From Mansonella perstans (lineage: Eukaryota > Nematoda > Chromadorea > Rhabditida > Onchocercidae), in assembly GCA_037074765.1 (NCBI GenBank), contig JBAMDO010000208.1:34242-98241 (forward strand): DNA of 64,000 bases, read 5' to 3'. This document shows positions 12,601 to 26,229 of the stretch, one piece after another. The notes under the pieces were generated by a model. The model saw only the letters and a program-made list of their open reading frames with translations. It was not told the DNA's origin and did not search any database. A program made the position numbers and the translations under genes. Numbering within the stretch: position 1 is the stretch's first letter; the number at the start of each line of letters is the position of its first letter.

Positions 12601-15600
12601 TATTGTTAACAAGAAACAAAAGAGTCCAAACAATTTTTGTTTTATCTCTGTGTAAAGAAATATCTTAGAAACAAACATTTCTTAGTTCGATCAGATTGAG
12701 AATCAGAAATCGGACACGATTTGATACTTTTGTTGAAACTTCTTTAAGATGCTCGAAATAAAGATTCGTATTGAATTCTTCGTGTTTTTGAGCTTCCTGA
12801 GGATGATCCTGATGTGCACTTTGTGCATGAGGATCTGATGAACCCGACTGATAGCTTGCTTGTTGCTGCTGTTGACACTGACGATCAGCCAACTTGCCGA
12901 CCGATTCGAGCATTTTGACTGCACATTCTATACTTTCTTCATCACCATCCTATAAATAGATCAATATCCATTCAATTCAAGTTTAGAGTAATTTCGTAAT
13001 TTGAATTTTTTTAAATTATACTTAAAATACATTAAAAGTTTCATAATCAAGTAGTAAGTGCGAAGAACAAGAGGCAATAGTGATCGGATTATGGAAAGAT
13101 TTAACCATGAAAAAATTTTCAACTCGAATCAGTTTCGAGTATATTTTTAAAAACTAACCGGTGATTCACTGTGATTTTTGAGCAAATGCACTATGCACCA
13201 ATTCAAAATCCGTGGTACTATCAATTCATGTCTAAATAGTTGTCCAATAAATCCTATATTGCCTAACATTCGCCGTCGTTCACGTGCTTCCATTTCCATC
13301 AATTCTATTTTTAATTCGCGTTTCTTTTTCTCCTACAAGAAATAAATCCAATTCCAAATAAGAACGTCATAGATTTTTTCTCACCTACAAAACTCATAAA
13401 ATTCTACTCAACTTCAATTGCTGTTTGCGCGATCAATGCTCCATTATTAAAAGTAATTTTAAAAAATTTCTAAAAAATCCCAGCACCAGATGAAAACTAA
13501 TGACACTTCATCATGTAACGTTAGTGAATTTCCCTGTCGGTTGTACTCTGTGCCTTCGACAGATAGTAACTCATATAAACTTTTTCCTTTTTTCTTATAA
13601 ACGATAGTAATATAAATAAAAGATCTAGCTAATACTGTCGATCGTACTAAGCCGTTTTTTAATTCGATTAATGTTATTAATGTTTACCGTTTCCCGCCCA
13701 CGTATAGCGCTTCCACCAATTCTATCAATCTTTATTCTATGATATTTTTTCTCTCATTATTATCAATCGTTATCAAATTTACTAACAGGCAAATGTAAAT
13801 TACTTACTTCAGTTTCTTTTTCCATTTCCGTTTTTTTATTGTTGATTTCAGACATCCGTTTCTCTTCGAAAGTATTCTGGCATCGAGTCAATAACGCACT
13901 TCGAAATTTTGATTTATCCTTCGATTCCTTCGATTCTTTCACCACTTGCATTTTACAGAGGTCACTGAAACACATTCCGTTTTTTCACTAATGTTTAGTT
14001 CCAGTAAACTTTCAAAAGTTCATGTTATTTATAGTGAACTTAGAAAAGTATAAAAATCTGTTTCTTTACTTCCGCCCGTATATCTACAGTTGATTCTACT
14101 TCGCATTTATGTTTTTCACTACTTCAATTTGAATGCAGAAAAGTCGAAGATAGATATACAGTTGCAAGCACTCTTAATACTTCCTATCTTCTCAGTATTG
14201 TCACTGATTCAGAAAAACAATAATATCCTTCAAATGAAAAAATCATCGCACTCACCTATACAGTGCACAGAAATTCGGTTCTTCAACGGCCTTATCGAAA
14301 ATAATATTGATCACTTCTCCCATTTGTTCCTTGTTTTTATAAACTTCAAAACGCAAAAAATCCTGCGCCAGTTCGTCAAATGTTGATGGCGTTAACTTAT
14401 TTAATAAACTGCGCACATTCTTATACAACTTCTGCAAAATACTTGCCTAAGCAAAACTATACGTATTGAGTCAGCATAAGCTGCGCAAACTTTATAAACT
14501 ATGTGCAATTTCATCAAATGATAGCCGACATTACCTGAATAAAATATATTCCTCGCAATTTTTCTAGATTAACAAGAGGATTTTCTTGATTTTTACCTGA
14601 TTAGCATCGATATTTCTTTCTGGCTTCCATGCATTTTCAGCTTTATGCAACTTTACCGGTTCACGATTAGGCCGATCAATTGATGGCCGACTTACTGCTG
14701 ACTAAAATCAATACATACATAAATGTACAACTATCGAAGCACAACGCTATAAATTATATACGAACCATAAAACAAAATTGGAAAACGAAATTAATTACGA
14801 ACCCTCTTCCGATCGCGCTCACGCTGGTTTGAGTGGGCCCGATCACTGAGTCTTCCATGGTACTAAAATTTACAAATTAACTCAGTACGCTATCAGGCAT
14901 TTTTATGGTATACAAGAATCTCTCTAAGATTTTTACCAGGACCTCAGTTTTTCTGCTTTCTGAAATTTCCAGATTTTCGTTTGTCTTTCTGCTAGAGTGA
15001 AAAGTTTCCGGAGATATACACTTGCACCAACAAGAGGAGTACCAGTTCCACTTTAATTTTTTAAAACTAATAATATTCGATTAAAGAGAAAAACTATCAA
15101 AGAACAAACCGCTTTTGGTTTTGATTGGCTTTTATCCACCCAACCCGGTAAAAACCGAGCACTGGCACCAGCTGCACTATCGAAACGACGCTAAAGAAGT
15201 AAACTGGGATGGAATAATGAAATTATATCTAATATCTAGAAAATCCATTCAACTAGCACAAAACATCGCCCTGCCATATGTATAACGCTTAGCGAGATGA
15301 TGCAATGTTGCCTACGAAAAAAATTTTCAAAATATCAAACTCTACGATGTATTCAACTGATTATATTTGAATTATGTGATAATGATTTCTAATAAATGAG
15401 TGAATGCTGACCTGACGGTCACCGATGGTGCCATTAGCGGGCGCCGAAGCAATGTCAATACCAAGGTCTTTCAAATCGGACATTTTTACCGGCAATACGG
15501 ATTCCAGTAAGAAATCTTTCACTATATCACGTATCAGAAACAAATAATCGTGACCATATATGCGCTCATCCAATTGAACATTGTTCTGAAAAAGTTTAAG

Positions 15601-18600
15601 TGCCAATCGCCCCAACCTCAGACCGATTAAATTCTGCTTTATCTCATCGTCTTCAACAAGGAAATGACCTGAACTTTGTTAACTTTGTTTTTCAACATAA
15701 TGGATAGACTAACTTCGTTCTGTAACATCTCCTTCTGTTTAGCAAGGTATTCCTGTTTTTTCCTCTCTTGCACAGCCTCAGGGCTCTCCTCTACTTCAGG
15801 AATTTTCTCATCTTTTTCGATTTCTTCCTCATGTACTACTTCAGCAACAGAATGACCTCTAAAAAAGAAACATGACCGTTAAAATGGTTAATTTCCAAAT
15901 GCTATACTTTGCATATCGAAGTAAAACAATTTTTCAAATTTAATTTCAAATAAATACTTGCGTTTTTTCTTGCAAGCCGTCTCGCTGACAATTCAAAAGA
16001 GAAGAAAAAGGCTTATGTTCAACATGTAACATTTAAAAATAAAATAACATTGACTTACTGCGATGAAAGCGGGAGAACATTATCATCGTATTCTCGTTGC
16101 AATGGCTGTTTTTGGCTTCCTTTTTCATCTTCGTCGCCTTCACCATCATCCTCTTGACAGTGTTCTTCATTCGCCAGTTCACTTGCTATTATTTTAGCAT
16201 CTTCCACATCCCGCTCCGCACTACCTTCTGCAACGACCGGTATTATCATTTCGATAACTTCTTGAAATTCCTTTTCCTGCCTGCTATCTTGTTCTATATG
16301 ATCACCTAATTCTGAAATCACATAATTATATTATGAAAATAATCGAGTTTTATTTAACTTACACAGCAGCAGAAACTTTTTCAAATCAATTAGTTCTCTT
16401 TTTCAAAATCTCCTGCAAATATCTAATTCCGCATTTTTACTCTCTTCTCCGTTATTGAAACAGACCTTGCGGTTCAGCGGATACAGTCAAATCGTTCCCT
16501 ACCACTGACTTCTGAGCTTCCACGACCATAACTTTTGTTTGTTCTATTGTAAGCTCGGGTGGAGCACTCCTTTCCAGCTTAAACATGTTAATGTAAAAAT
16601 GCTAGAAAACTTCAAATTGGATAATTGAAAATGACCATTTTAAAAATTAAAAATAAAAAAGAAAAATATGATGGTTAATTTCGACTCACTACCTAAAACT
16701 TAGTTAATTTCTGCTCACTATCTAAAATCTATTTTCTCTGAAAATCAGTACCTCCTTAGATGGTGAAACTATAGACGATACCGGTGGAGCTGATGTCGAC
16801 GGTCGTAGTGCTACATCAGTGATAGTATCGTTTTCGACTGTTTGCGCTGGAATAGATGAGGCACTAATCGTGGGTAGTTGAGTAGGTTCTAATGCTGTCA
16901 CGCCTGTGACAGCATTAGAACTACCTAACACTGACTGTGCAACTTGCATTGTGAATTTCTGAGATGCATTTGAAGGCAACGATGATGACTGCTTACGTTT
17001 CACGTCTTGCCCCGACGGTGGACCTCTCTTCACACCTATAAAAAAATATTCAAAAAAGAAAATAAAATGAAAAAGTTCTTCATAATTTTAATAGGAGCAT
17101 TTATCAATGTATAGAAAGAAACACAGAATGCTATGAAGCACTTCCACGTCTCCTCTTACTCTCTTCTCTTTCCATGAAAGACAGTGGTAACCTAATTTTG
17201 TTCAAAAAATCCTTTTTCTCACAATCTTTACACAAAACGGCTATAACATGACAAACGAAAATTCAAGAAAAATTTAATTCGAAATAATGACTTTTGAAAA
17301 AACAATATAAACTCCATATCGACGCATCTTTATCTAATCACTTTGGACATACTGTAGTAAATGAAAACTTAAATTTACGTTACGGGAATGTAAGGAACCA
17401 CGATCAGAAACAGAATGATTAAATAAAGATTCTTAAATCTGGTATTCCTTTTCAGGAAGCACTTAAACATGTTCCACCTTCTTCCCCTTCCCCAAAAAGT
17501 ACCATCTCTTCAAATTATTTCTGGAAGGAAAATGATCATAGATATCTCCCGTATCAACAAAAACCTCTGAGGCTGTATTATCCAATAGTGAATCGTGATT
17601 ATATTATCGTTTTCAATTGCCTTATCCCAGTAATATTATTTGCACAAAGATATTACATATTACTCACCCATTCTATGTTGCTTCCAAATATTAATATCAT
17701 CAATCCGTTTTTTCTTCTGTCCAAATTTTTCATCCATCCTATCCTTTCTAGCTTTTAACCATGTCACATAGACCAATCTACTAGGATTAAAAACAAGAAT
17801 TTACAAAAGTGAATGAAAAAACAGTTTGCTATTGCTCCTATTTCAGTTTTTTGTATTATCACTTCAGTAGTCACTACTTTTTTATCAATAGTTTCATCTG
17901 TCTTATATAAACATTTAAAGAATTTAATTCTGAATTTTCATTATTACAAAACAATCATTCATTCTTCTTCTTAATCAATTCAATAGCAAAAATATCACAT
18001 TCCTCTATTTTCCTCACTAAAGCAAAATGGTTGCATCCTTTAGTGACATCGATAAAAAACACACCCACTGATGTGTTAAAGATGAAATGCTTTAGTTACA
18101 GCCGCAATAACAAACCAATACTTCCCGAACCACTGACAGTCTAAATTTCATTTCTATTTAACGTTCGCCCTCACTCTTTTCCCATTCTCAACCCAACTCT
18201 TCTCGTCCTCACATTTCTCAAGTTTACCCATTTGTAAATAGCAAGAATGTATTACACTACTGCTCCCACTCTTTTTGCTCTCCATGTAATTCTCCTACTG
18301 GCATAAATGCCGCGGTTACCAAAACTATTCCACAACCCCAAAAACATGATATACATTCAAAAAAATATATACTTACTATACATTCCACATATTTCGTCCC
18401 AACCTGTTTTGTGTTGAAAAAGAATAAATAACGTTATTTAATTGATCAACTGAAAGTTATGATTTATATAGCACTGTCCTCTATAAACCATACTTCTTAC
18501 TAGTATACTGCACTTAATCATTTCAAATATCGTTTGAATAATTGTTGTACATGCAAAAATTCAAACGCTCGTTACCAATCAAATTTTTCGTTTATATGTC

Positions 18601-21600
18601 CAATTCTGTTTAGTTGTTAAATTTATCAAAATTAAATGAAGTAAAAGTAAGCTAAAAAAAATAACGGAAAAAGGTCAAACAAACAATATATGAATAATAA
18701 GCCATTAATATTCTCTAAACAAAATACCAATTAACCGAGTTAAAATGGTCCAAGTTCTAGCTATAATATATTCCTGTGACATTTAAACCATTTTTCTATC
18801 ACTAATATTCTAAAAAAGTTATTTTTGTAATTAAATTAGTCACATGGAGAGAAGAGATTTTCCTACTTTTGAAGGGAAAGATTAAAAATTAATAGATCAT
18901 TCTAGCCTTTGTCCTACTCCTTCGATAATTTTTAAGATAAACTGCAAACATACTTTCACAAAAATGAACTATGAGTCATTTACTTTCAAATATTGAGAAC
19001 ATCGGAACTATTAATACATTGGACGCAATGCGCTTTACTGCGCCATACAGAAGCAATTGCATAATAATTACATTAATTCTTATCAAAACTACATTAGCTA
19101 ATCAGCCACTTCTATCTATTTAATATGGCTAGACTGATGAAAGCGATAATTATGAACAAAAAACTTTTTACTCTAGGAAACTTATCTAAAATACAGAAGA
19201 CCGCCCAAACTTAAGTGCTTATTTCCTTTTCATTTATTTTATCGTTGTTTCTTTCGTCATTTATCTCATTACAGATGAATTGCGCGTGTGTATTAGAGTT
19301 AGTTAGTTCAATCATAATATTTTCTTCCATTTTTTTTTCATTACACATTTTCTCCTAAAATTTATCAAGACCTATAAATACGTCAAAATTTAAGCTAAAT
19401 GTAATGAATGTATAATGATACTGCGATGTATCACATTAATATATTCCAATTATTTTGCAAACAGTGTTTAACAACATAGAAGAAAAAAAAAAAAAAACAG
19501 AAAAAATAAAATAAACAGAAATTTTAGAAAATAATTGTTTCAGTCTCAAAAAAAAGAGAAATTACCACCTCCATATTTTTTTTTACAAAACCACTGAATG
19601 ATTTTGTTTCCCATCAAAAGTTAATCATAGCAAAATTTCGATAACTTTTCTCTCTTCCTATACAGAAATAAAACAATACTAATGTAGCTCGTGAATTTGT
19701 GTTCCGGATGTCATATGGGCGTTATGTTTCAATAACTCTCTCATGTGAACGCTTTGCTATCCAAAAAAAAAAAAAAAAAAAAAAAAATATTGTAACAAAC
19801 AGCTAATTTTAAAGTGATTTGCAAACTGTCAGCAGTCACGAAATGCAAATTGCCAGAATTTATTAAAGATAGTTCAGTATGATATATTAACAACAGTATG
19901 TGAATCTAAATCATCAGCGTTAATCCGAACTCTATTTCCTTCCGATCTATGCTAGCTGAAAAGTTTCTTTTATCTTCAAAAAGTATAGATTAATGCACGG
20001 AAAAATGTCAGTTGATCAATTATCAACTTTAAACGGTAAGGAAAAGAAAAACGAATTTCGGTATAAGTTTGCAATAAAAGTTTGTATGTATGCTGAAAAA
20101 TGGAGCATATATTTTCGCAAATATATGCTAAAGTCCACTTTTGTAAGCTATTATAATCATTAATAGAAATGAATTCATTTACTGATTCGATAAAAATAAA
20201 AAAAAAAAAGTACAACAAAAGTCCCTGGCATATGACGATGAAAAAAATTATGATTTATAACTAAAATTTGAATCTACTGACATATTTTGCCTGAATAATG
20301 AATGCCTGCAGTTTGCATTTAAAATCAAAGGATTACTTATCCCCTGAATAAATTTACTGCAATTTACCTCATCAGACTTTCATTCATAGTACCAAATAAA
20401 TGCCTTTTTTTGATAGACTTGTCAGTAATACAAACTATTCTCCGCTTTCACCACTAATTTTTGCCAGTGATTTTTCAGTTTATAAAAAACTTCGGAGTTG
20501 ACGTCTCTTAAAATTAAAACGACGTAAAATCGTCTCACATATATGCAGATAGCATTTAAAAAATATTATAAAAGAGCAAAAGCTGTTATATACCGTCATC
20601 AAAGGAATGGGAAATGAACCGCTAAGTAGTCCATAAATGCAGCTGAAGTAAGGTCTCTACGTAAGAAGTTTAGGTAAATAAAATGGCAGTTGCAAAAACT
20701 TACTAGTTTCAGCATTTTCCATATTCTGTTGCATCATTTGTTGTTGTTCCTTTTCTGATCTAATTATATGATCTTTATTCGTCACTTCATTCGTCGCCGG
20801 ATCGACAATTGACAAGATTTTCTTAATTTTTGTCAGTTGCTGCGGTGGTTGTTGTGGTACACTGCTCGTTATTCCAGCTGTAGTTGTCGTTGCAGGTTGT
20901 GCAGTAGGTGGTGGTGCAGCTACAGTAGCTGGTATTAGGAACGGACTTTGATTGTAACCTACATTCATGCGTGCTGCTGCCGGATTAATGTATTCTCCTG
21001 GTTGAGCAGGCGAAAAATATGAATAAAGCGGAAATCTGAAACTTGCAGTGGATTTTTTTGATAACAAACAATTAAAATTTTTCATGATTTACTTCAAACG
21101 TTTATTTTTTTTCTATGCTTATTTTCGAGGAGTTTATTTAGTCACAGCATTAAAGTTCTGCATTGTTTAAAAACATCTTTTTATACAATCAAAATTAAAT
21201 GATGAACTAACGATGAGTAATAGAATGGCGGACTGCTGGATATAAAACCATGCGCACTATAAATGGTATTTGAATTGTAGCTAGGTGGTGCTGTCGGGTA
21301 AGTTAACTGAAAAGTTAACAGACAAAATTAGTGCAATGTCAATACAATTTTGTTGCGTTTTCCGAAAAACTTCAAATTGCTTTAAAGAAAATAGGAACTG
21401 CGGAGCACAGAGAGAAACATATTTCCGACTTACTGCAAAACCGGAAGTATTGAGTGAGCACCAATATTATTAATCGAACAGTCTGTATGATATTGAAAAG
21501 ACTAACTTGATCTAATTTCAAATTAAAAAAAAAATTTTGGAAGTAAAAGTAAACCTGTGAAGCTGAATAATTTTGCTGTGTCTGAACTTGTTGCGTTGGA

Positions 21601-22979
21601 TATCTAGCAGTATGTATTGTTATTTGATGATTACCTTGCTGCGGACGTGCACCTTCTACATGCGCTTCGCCCGCTGCAAATTGCATAGTTGGATTCCTAT
21701 AACACAATATAAAAATAAAAGTTAGAATTGATTACAACGAATAAGCACTTTTGAGACGAATGAATGACTTGCTCTGCAGTTACTATTTGAATAAAGATAA
21801 AAAACGGAAAAAATTCGTGATATAACTTTCATTTTGAAGATGATCTAACCTTACTTCATTCATTATTCCCAGAACCTTAATAAACTCACTGAATATTCCT
21901 TGGTGTCATCCGTGCAACTGTAGGATATTGGCCTGTAGTATGCTGAGGATGTGCGCTCTCCACACTTGGCATTGCGAATGGAATTGGGTGCTGCTGGGGC
22001 GGTTGCCCAGCATTTCCGTTAACTAAGGGTTGTGGCGGCTGTCCCGGTGGTATTACTCCAGCGGGCATTTGAGAACTTACAATATGTTGGCCACCATAAT
22101 CTGAAAACTCTATCGTTAAATCTATCCAAGACACAAGCTTACTCACAAATTTTTTGTACGAAAATCGAAAAGTGTGACTGAAATCAAATGATGAAAATTT
22201 CTTGATGCAAGATCTCCTTCTTAGTTGGATTTGAACTCTGAAATTTGGAAAATTGTAAAAATTACGTTGACATTTAGTTATTACGCCTGTGTACTGTATA
22301 AGGTTCAACATTGCACCCTTCTCATTTCTTGAATCAAAACTTGATATTACCTGTTGAAATACGATAACTGTATACAAGGGTGGCATAGAGAGAATAAAAT
22401 ATTACCATTTACTGCTCCGTGCAATGTACAAAAATTACTCTGTCATCTTCGATAAGCCTAATTCTATTCCTACGCTATCTTTTCGGCAGGCCTAATTGCA
22501 AATCATTACACTTATTTCTCTAATAAACCTGCGCAAACAGTAAACAGCAAAGCAGAACTATTCCAGTATAACATGAAGAATAAAAACAAGATTATTTCAT
22601 CCAAAGAAATGAATCATTCTATGAGAGGTGCGGTATTTTTGACAGCTATTATTATTACAAAAAACACTTTTTACAACAGGTCATCTGAGAAAAACAACCT
22701 AACATCATTCTCGCTTGAATATCAATTTTTTGCTTGGTGTTGCAAGTTGCAATTCCATCTATTCGTTCTTTTTTTTTTTTCATTTTCCCACTCTCCTTCA
22801 TCCTTTTGATTTTTCATCTTTCTTCATCAAATGAGCAATTAACAATATGCTTAAAATTCCGTTTAAAAATTTCCAACCTTTATTAATTTCCAGTTAAACT
22901 AAAAAGATGCATATTAACTGAAATTACCTGGAACAGATCCATTTCTTCTCGGTTTCCCTCGCGGGTTACCACTGGACAT
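9694..22979 (-). CDS. ifg-1: Eukaryotic initiation factor 4G (eIF4G)
   Basis: eIF4G is the cap-complex scaffold that bridges eIF4E, eIF4A, eIF3 and poly(A)-binding protein. Exons in transcript order: 22979-22928, 22100-21890, 21696-21555, 21306-21212, 21035-20704, microexon 18403-18382, 17780-17668, 17035-16752, 16577-16466, 16311-16059, 15984-15958, 15858-15714, 15585-15412, 15190-15110, 14862-14803, 14701-14597, 14446-14256, 13964-13808, 13332-13159, 12949-12677, 12391-12287, 12186-11983, 11589-11380, 11284-11051, 10683-10484, 10237-10015, then a 3' exon. Phases agree throughout, giving 1393 codons before the last exon. The N-terminus is Pro/Gln-rich and starts MSSGNPRGK. The eIF4E-binding motif YGHDYLF (YxxxxL-phi) lies at about residues 606-612. 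A MIF4G HEAT domain spans about 740-1000, with LNKLTPSTFDEL, IIFDKAVEEPNF and NKWVPR. A second helical region follows after about 1220. The C-terminus is ambiguous: an exon at 9986 stops almost at once (9980-9978), while a longer 57-residue end is open to 9694. Identity is firm; some borders are not. Confidence 0.93.
9931..9970. other. Perfect 16-bp inverted repeat near ifg-1 3' end
   Basis: Arms 9931-9946 (GGCTCATTATGTTCTG) and 9955-9970 are exact reverse complements around an 8-nt loop. If the transcript uses the acceptor at 9988-9987, the stop codon is at 9980-9978 and this hairpin begins 8 nt into the 3' UTR. If the longer C-terminal exon is used, the hairpin lies in the last intron. A role in 3' end choice is possible but is inference. 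Confidence 0.7.
16887..16920. other. 15-bp coding-sequence hairpin in ifg-1
   Basis: Arms 16887-16901 (TTCTAATGCTGTCAC) and 16906-16920 are perfectly complementary with a 4-nt loop. They lie inside the exon 16752-17035 of ifg-1 and encode the low-complexity linker around GSSNAVTGVTALEP. A stem this strong in an mRNA is unusual, and it arises here within an otherwise unconstrained linker. Confidence 0.8.
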
Positions 22980-22997
22980 ATTATGTTTGAAATTCCT
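22980..22997 (-). promoter_or_regulatory. Probable spliced-leader acceptor of ifg-1
   Basis: Read on the minus strand, TTTTCAG (AG at 22997-22996) lies 16 nt upstream of the ifg-1 ATG at 22979, with no recognisable coding exon before it. This fits a trans-splice acceptor as used by many nematode genes. A cis-spliced non-coding 5' exon is the alternative. Confidence 0.5.
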
Positions 22998-24713
22998 GAA
23001 AATTCAATTTTTTATTATCATTACTGATATCATCATATTGTTTAGAAATGATATTACAAGCTAATCTAATGATAGGATATTTAGATTAACCTAAATAAGA
23101 CGACATTTTTAAAATCACACAAAGTTACAAAGATAAAACTGATATAATAGAATTTTTTAATTACAAAAAAAAAATATATCGATTAGAAATTAATGTTATC
23201 ATCGAATAGATGAATAATTTAACAACAAACATATTAGTCTAAAATGAACGAAACTTTAATCAAATCATAAAGATGAAGCAATTATTAATGTATGATACTG
23301 ATAGTTGCAGGTTAGATTGTTAACCTAATTAAAAGTACCAAATGGACCCAAAGATTTGACTCGACGATCAATATTCCTGTTTCTGTATTCTCTAATTTTC
23401 CTTCTTTAATTAAAACATACATCTTTTTTTGGAGTTATTTGCCTCATTTTACATTTAGCTAATTACTACATCGATCAATTTTTTACCAATTAAAACTTTA
23501 GAAAAAATATTTTATTTACGAAAAAAAAGATATCTAATTTATGCGATATATGTATAATGTATTTATGTGTTATGTAAATACTTCAAAAAATCAGCGAAAG
23601 AACATTATCAATGTGAGTATTCAATTAGAAACTCAAAAAATACAAAACATATCCATCATTTCCGATTCCGGAATGAATTACTAGTTTTATTCATTTCTAT
23701 TTCTAAAATAATAATCAAAAACTAATTGATTATTTTAGAAATATTTCTTGATAAGTGTACAAGCAGTATAAGAGAATGAAGCAAAAATTTTCTTCAATAA
23801 TCTTTCAACACATAAAATTTTTACAAAAATTACGCTTATCCTAATTAAAATGGCATCATTTTGATTAGAGGAATGATAACCAATAAAAAAATACAATGCA
23901 TACTAAAATCTATAATAATAACTCATACATGAACCTGTCTATTGTTTTGCTTATGGATTTTTTAACAAACCTTAATTGATAATTTATCAAAATTAGATAA
24001 ACATCTGCATCACTATTACTTTCCTCTTCACCTTTAGCTCGTTATAGATAATTTCCCGATCATACTTATCCTATATCACTACCATAGGCTCTAAAAAGAA
24101 ATCTCAATACTGTATCGTACCGTACCATACCGTACCAGAAATCCTCCTTTGCCTTCTATTTCACCTTACTAAAGTAGACAAAATACCATAACCCAGATAG
24201 GTGTAGGCTTCTCATTCGTGAGTAGAGCGCTGTGTGACACACAATATCACAGAATTCATACTCAGACTTAGTGACACAATGAAAACCACCTATCTCATCA
24301 TGCATTTAAATTAAAATATTTGGAAAATTTGAAATGTTAATGTATAAATCATTATCTTTCCCCTCCTTTTTTTTTTTTTATTCGTAGGAAATAAACATTA
24401 AAACAAAGAATCATAATTAATTAATTAGGAGAGAAAGAGAGAGAGGGAGAGAGTAAAAGAGAAAGAGATGAAAGGATTTGCTTATCAGCGCTGATCGTTT
24501 GATATGTTAGTTATCAAAAAAAAAAATCCAAAATATAAATGAATTAATTACAATTAAGATAATTACCAAAATATAAAATAGCTCGTATTGATTGGAAATG
24601 AAAAATATTTCGAATTAAGTGAAAAAAAAGAAATAAAATGGAAAAAAATTACGAATAGAATAGCTAAGAAAGAGAGATAAATGTTTAATGTTATTGTTAC
24701 GTCATTTTAATTT

Positions 24714-24900
24714 ATTATCACTAGTAACTGTTGAAATTTAATCCTAAAATTTGCTTATCTTCAAGTATGATGATTGACGTAAACTTGCAGTTTTTTTTTT
24801 TTTTTTCTTTATAATTTATAACAAACTTTCTCTCTTTCTCTTTCTCTCGAACAGACATTCAAACTTTTAATATTAAATTTCAACAGTTAATAGTGACAAT
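24714..24900. repeat. Inverted repeat with about 130-bp spacer
   Basis: Arm 24714-24740 (core AACTGTTGAAATTTA) and arm 24874-24900 are reverse complements at 25 of 27 positions. The similarity extends weakly beyond both arms. The spacer holds a T-run and a TC-rich tract. It could be a degenerate MITE-like element or a chance of AT-rich sequence; the GC-bearing core makes chance less likely. Confidence 0.6.
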
Positions 24901-26047
24901 AAAATTTCCTTCCTAAAATGTTAAAATTCTTCCATTTTTATCAGCAAAGGTTAATACGTAAAACTGAAAAAAGAAATTAGCTAAAAAATTAACAGCTCAT
25001 TTGACAAGAGATAGGTATTTCGAACCATCACAGTTCAGAGACAAATTCATCTATTGCTCAGTATCGTATATCTTTATAATAGATAGCAGTAATATTAATC
25101 CGATATTATAATTTTATGATGAATAGCTACCGGCAAAGTTCCGGAATGCTACGGCGAAAAAAAGTTGTGCTAATTAGATATGGTACTATTGTACTAATTA
25201 AACAGATTGTATTAATTATATGAGAAAAATTGAAAATTCCACTTAACGGAAAGTAAAATTTTCATTCGTAGAAGTATTATTTTAACAGAAGCGGTAAGTA
25301 TGCTTTTTTTTTCAAATTGATGATTTTTTAAATCATTTTTTAGCACAAATTAAAATTTGTGAAATTTTTCGAAATTTTGAAAGAAAACTTTTTCTCTCAT
25401 TCAACTCGCCCTCAGATTGTTAGAGTTTTTACAGAAAAAAAAAATTGATAATAATGAGATTTGAATAGTAAATTTTAATTAAAACAAATTGAATTTTTAA
25501 AGCTCAGCTCATTTTGCACTTCCAATTAGATTTTCATTTTTTTCAAAAATGTGAAATTTTTTAAACAAATTGTAAAAATTTAACAAGCTTGCATTTGTTA
25601 TAAATTTGGCTATTTTCTGTGACAACTTAAAAGGAAGTGAATACTTATCACCCAAACATTCAAATATTAACTCTATAAAAGTGCGTAAATTTTGAAAATG
25701 AAGAAAAAAAAGAACTGAGAAAGAAAGAAAGAAAGAAAAAACCTGCGAAATATCGGCATATGAGTTAGGTTAGAAATTTCGGTCCTCTTTAATAATATGT
25801 CTTTTCTCTTTGGAAGAAGACTGGAAAAAATCTGTGTCGTTGTGGAAGGTCCAGTAGCAGCCACAAATTTGATAGAAATGAATTGTAGCGAGAGAAAAGA
25901 ATTAGTTATGCATTAATCAAAAAATTTTTCGAATAAGCATTCAGAAATTTGCATAATTTGAAGTATGCCAGAATTTAATGCTTTTTCTAATTTTTTTTTT
26001 TCAGAAGTATATTATCGATGACAAAGGAGTTAAGACTATTAGTCTAT

Positions 26048-26229
26048 TAAGACTATTATATTCAACTTGGCTATTAAATTGAAAAAGTACTGAAGCGAGA
26101 TGAATTAAGACTATAATATTCAACTTGGCTACTAAATTGAAAAAGTACTGATAACAAATGAATAAGACTTATAATTAGTCTATTAATTAAGACTATAATA
26201 TTCAACTTGGCTCCTAAATTGAACAAGTG
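26048..26229. repeat. Approximately 70-bp repeat, 3 copies
   Basis: Three copies of a segment containing GACTATAATATTCAACTTGG followed by CTxxTAAATTGAAxAAGT occur at about 26048-26093, 26114-26150 and 26187-26229, separated by variable AT-rich sequence. It is non-coding and lies about 0.5 kb downstream of the repeat-protein gene (minus strand). Confidence 0.75.

Noticed and set aside
22101..22386. Upstream extension MPPLYTVIVFQQ... of the second ifg-1 exon
   Set aside because: The frame reads through an intron. A TTTTCAG acceptor at 22102-22101 and a phase-matched first exon (MSSGNPRGK) explain the gene better.
25745..25915. Overlapping frames: minus-strand SSLLPKRKDILLKRTEIS and plus-strand MSFLFGRRLEK
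   Set aside because: Both look mildly coding, but neither joins other exons. The MSFLFGRR start recalls ESCRT-III proteins only over a few residues, which is not enough to call.
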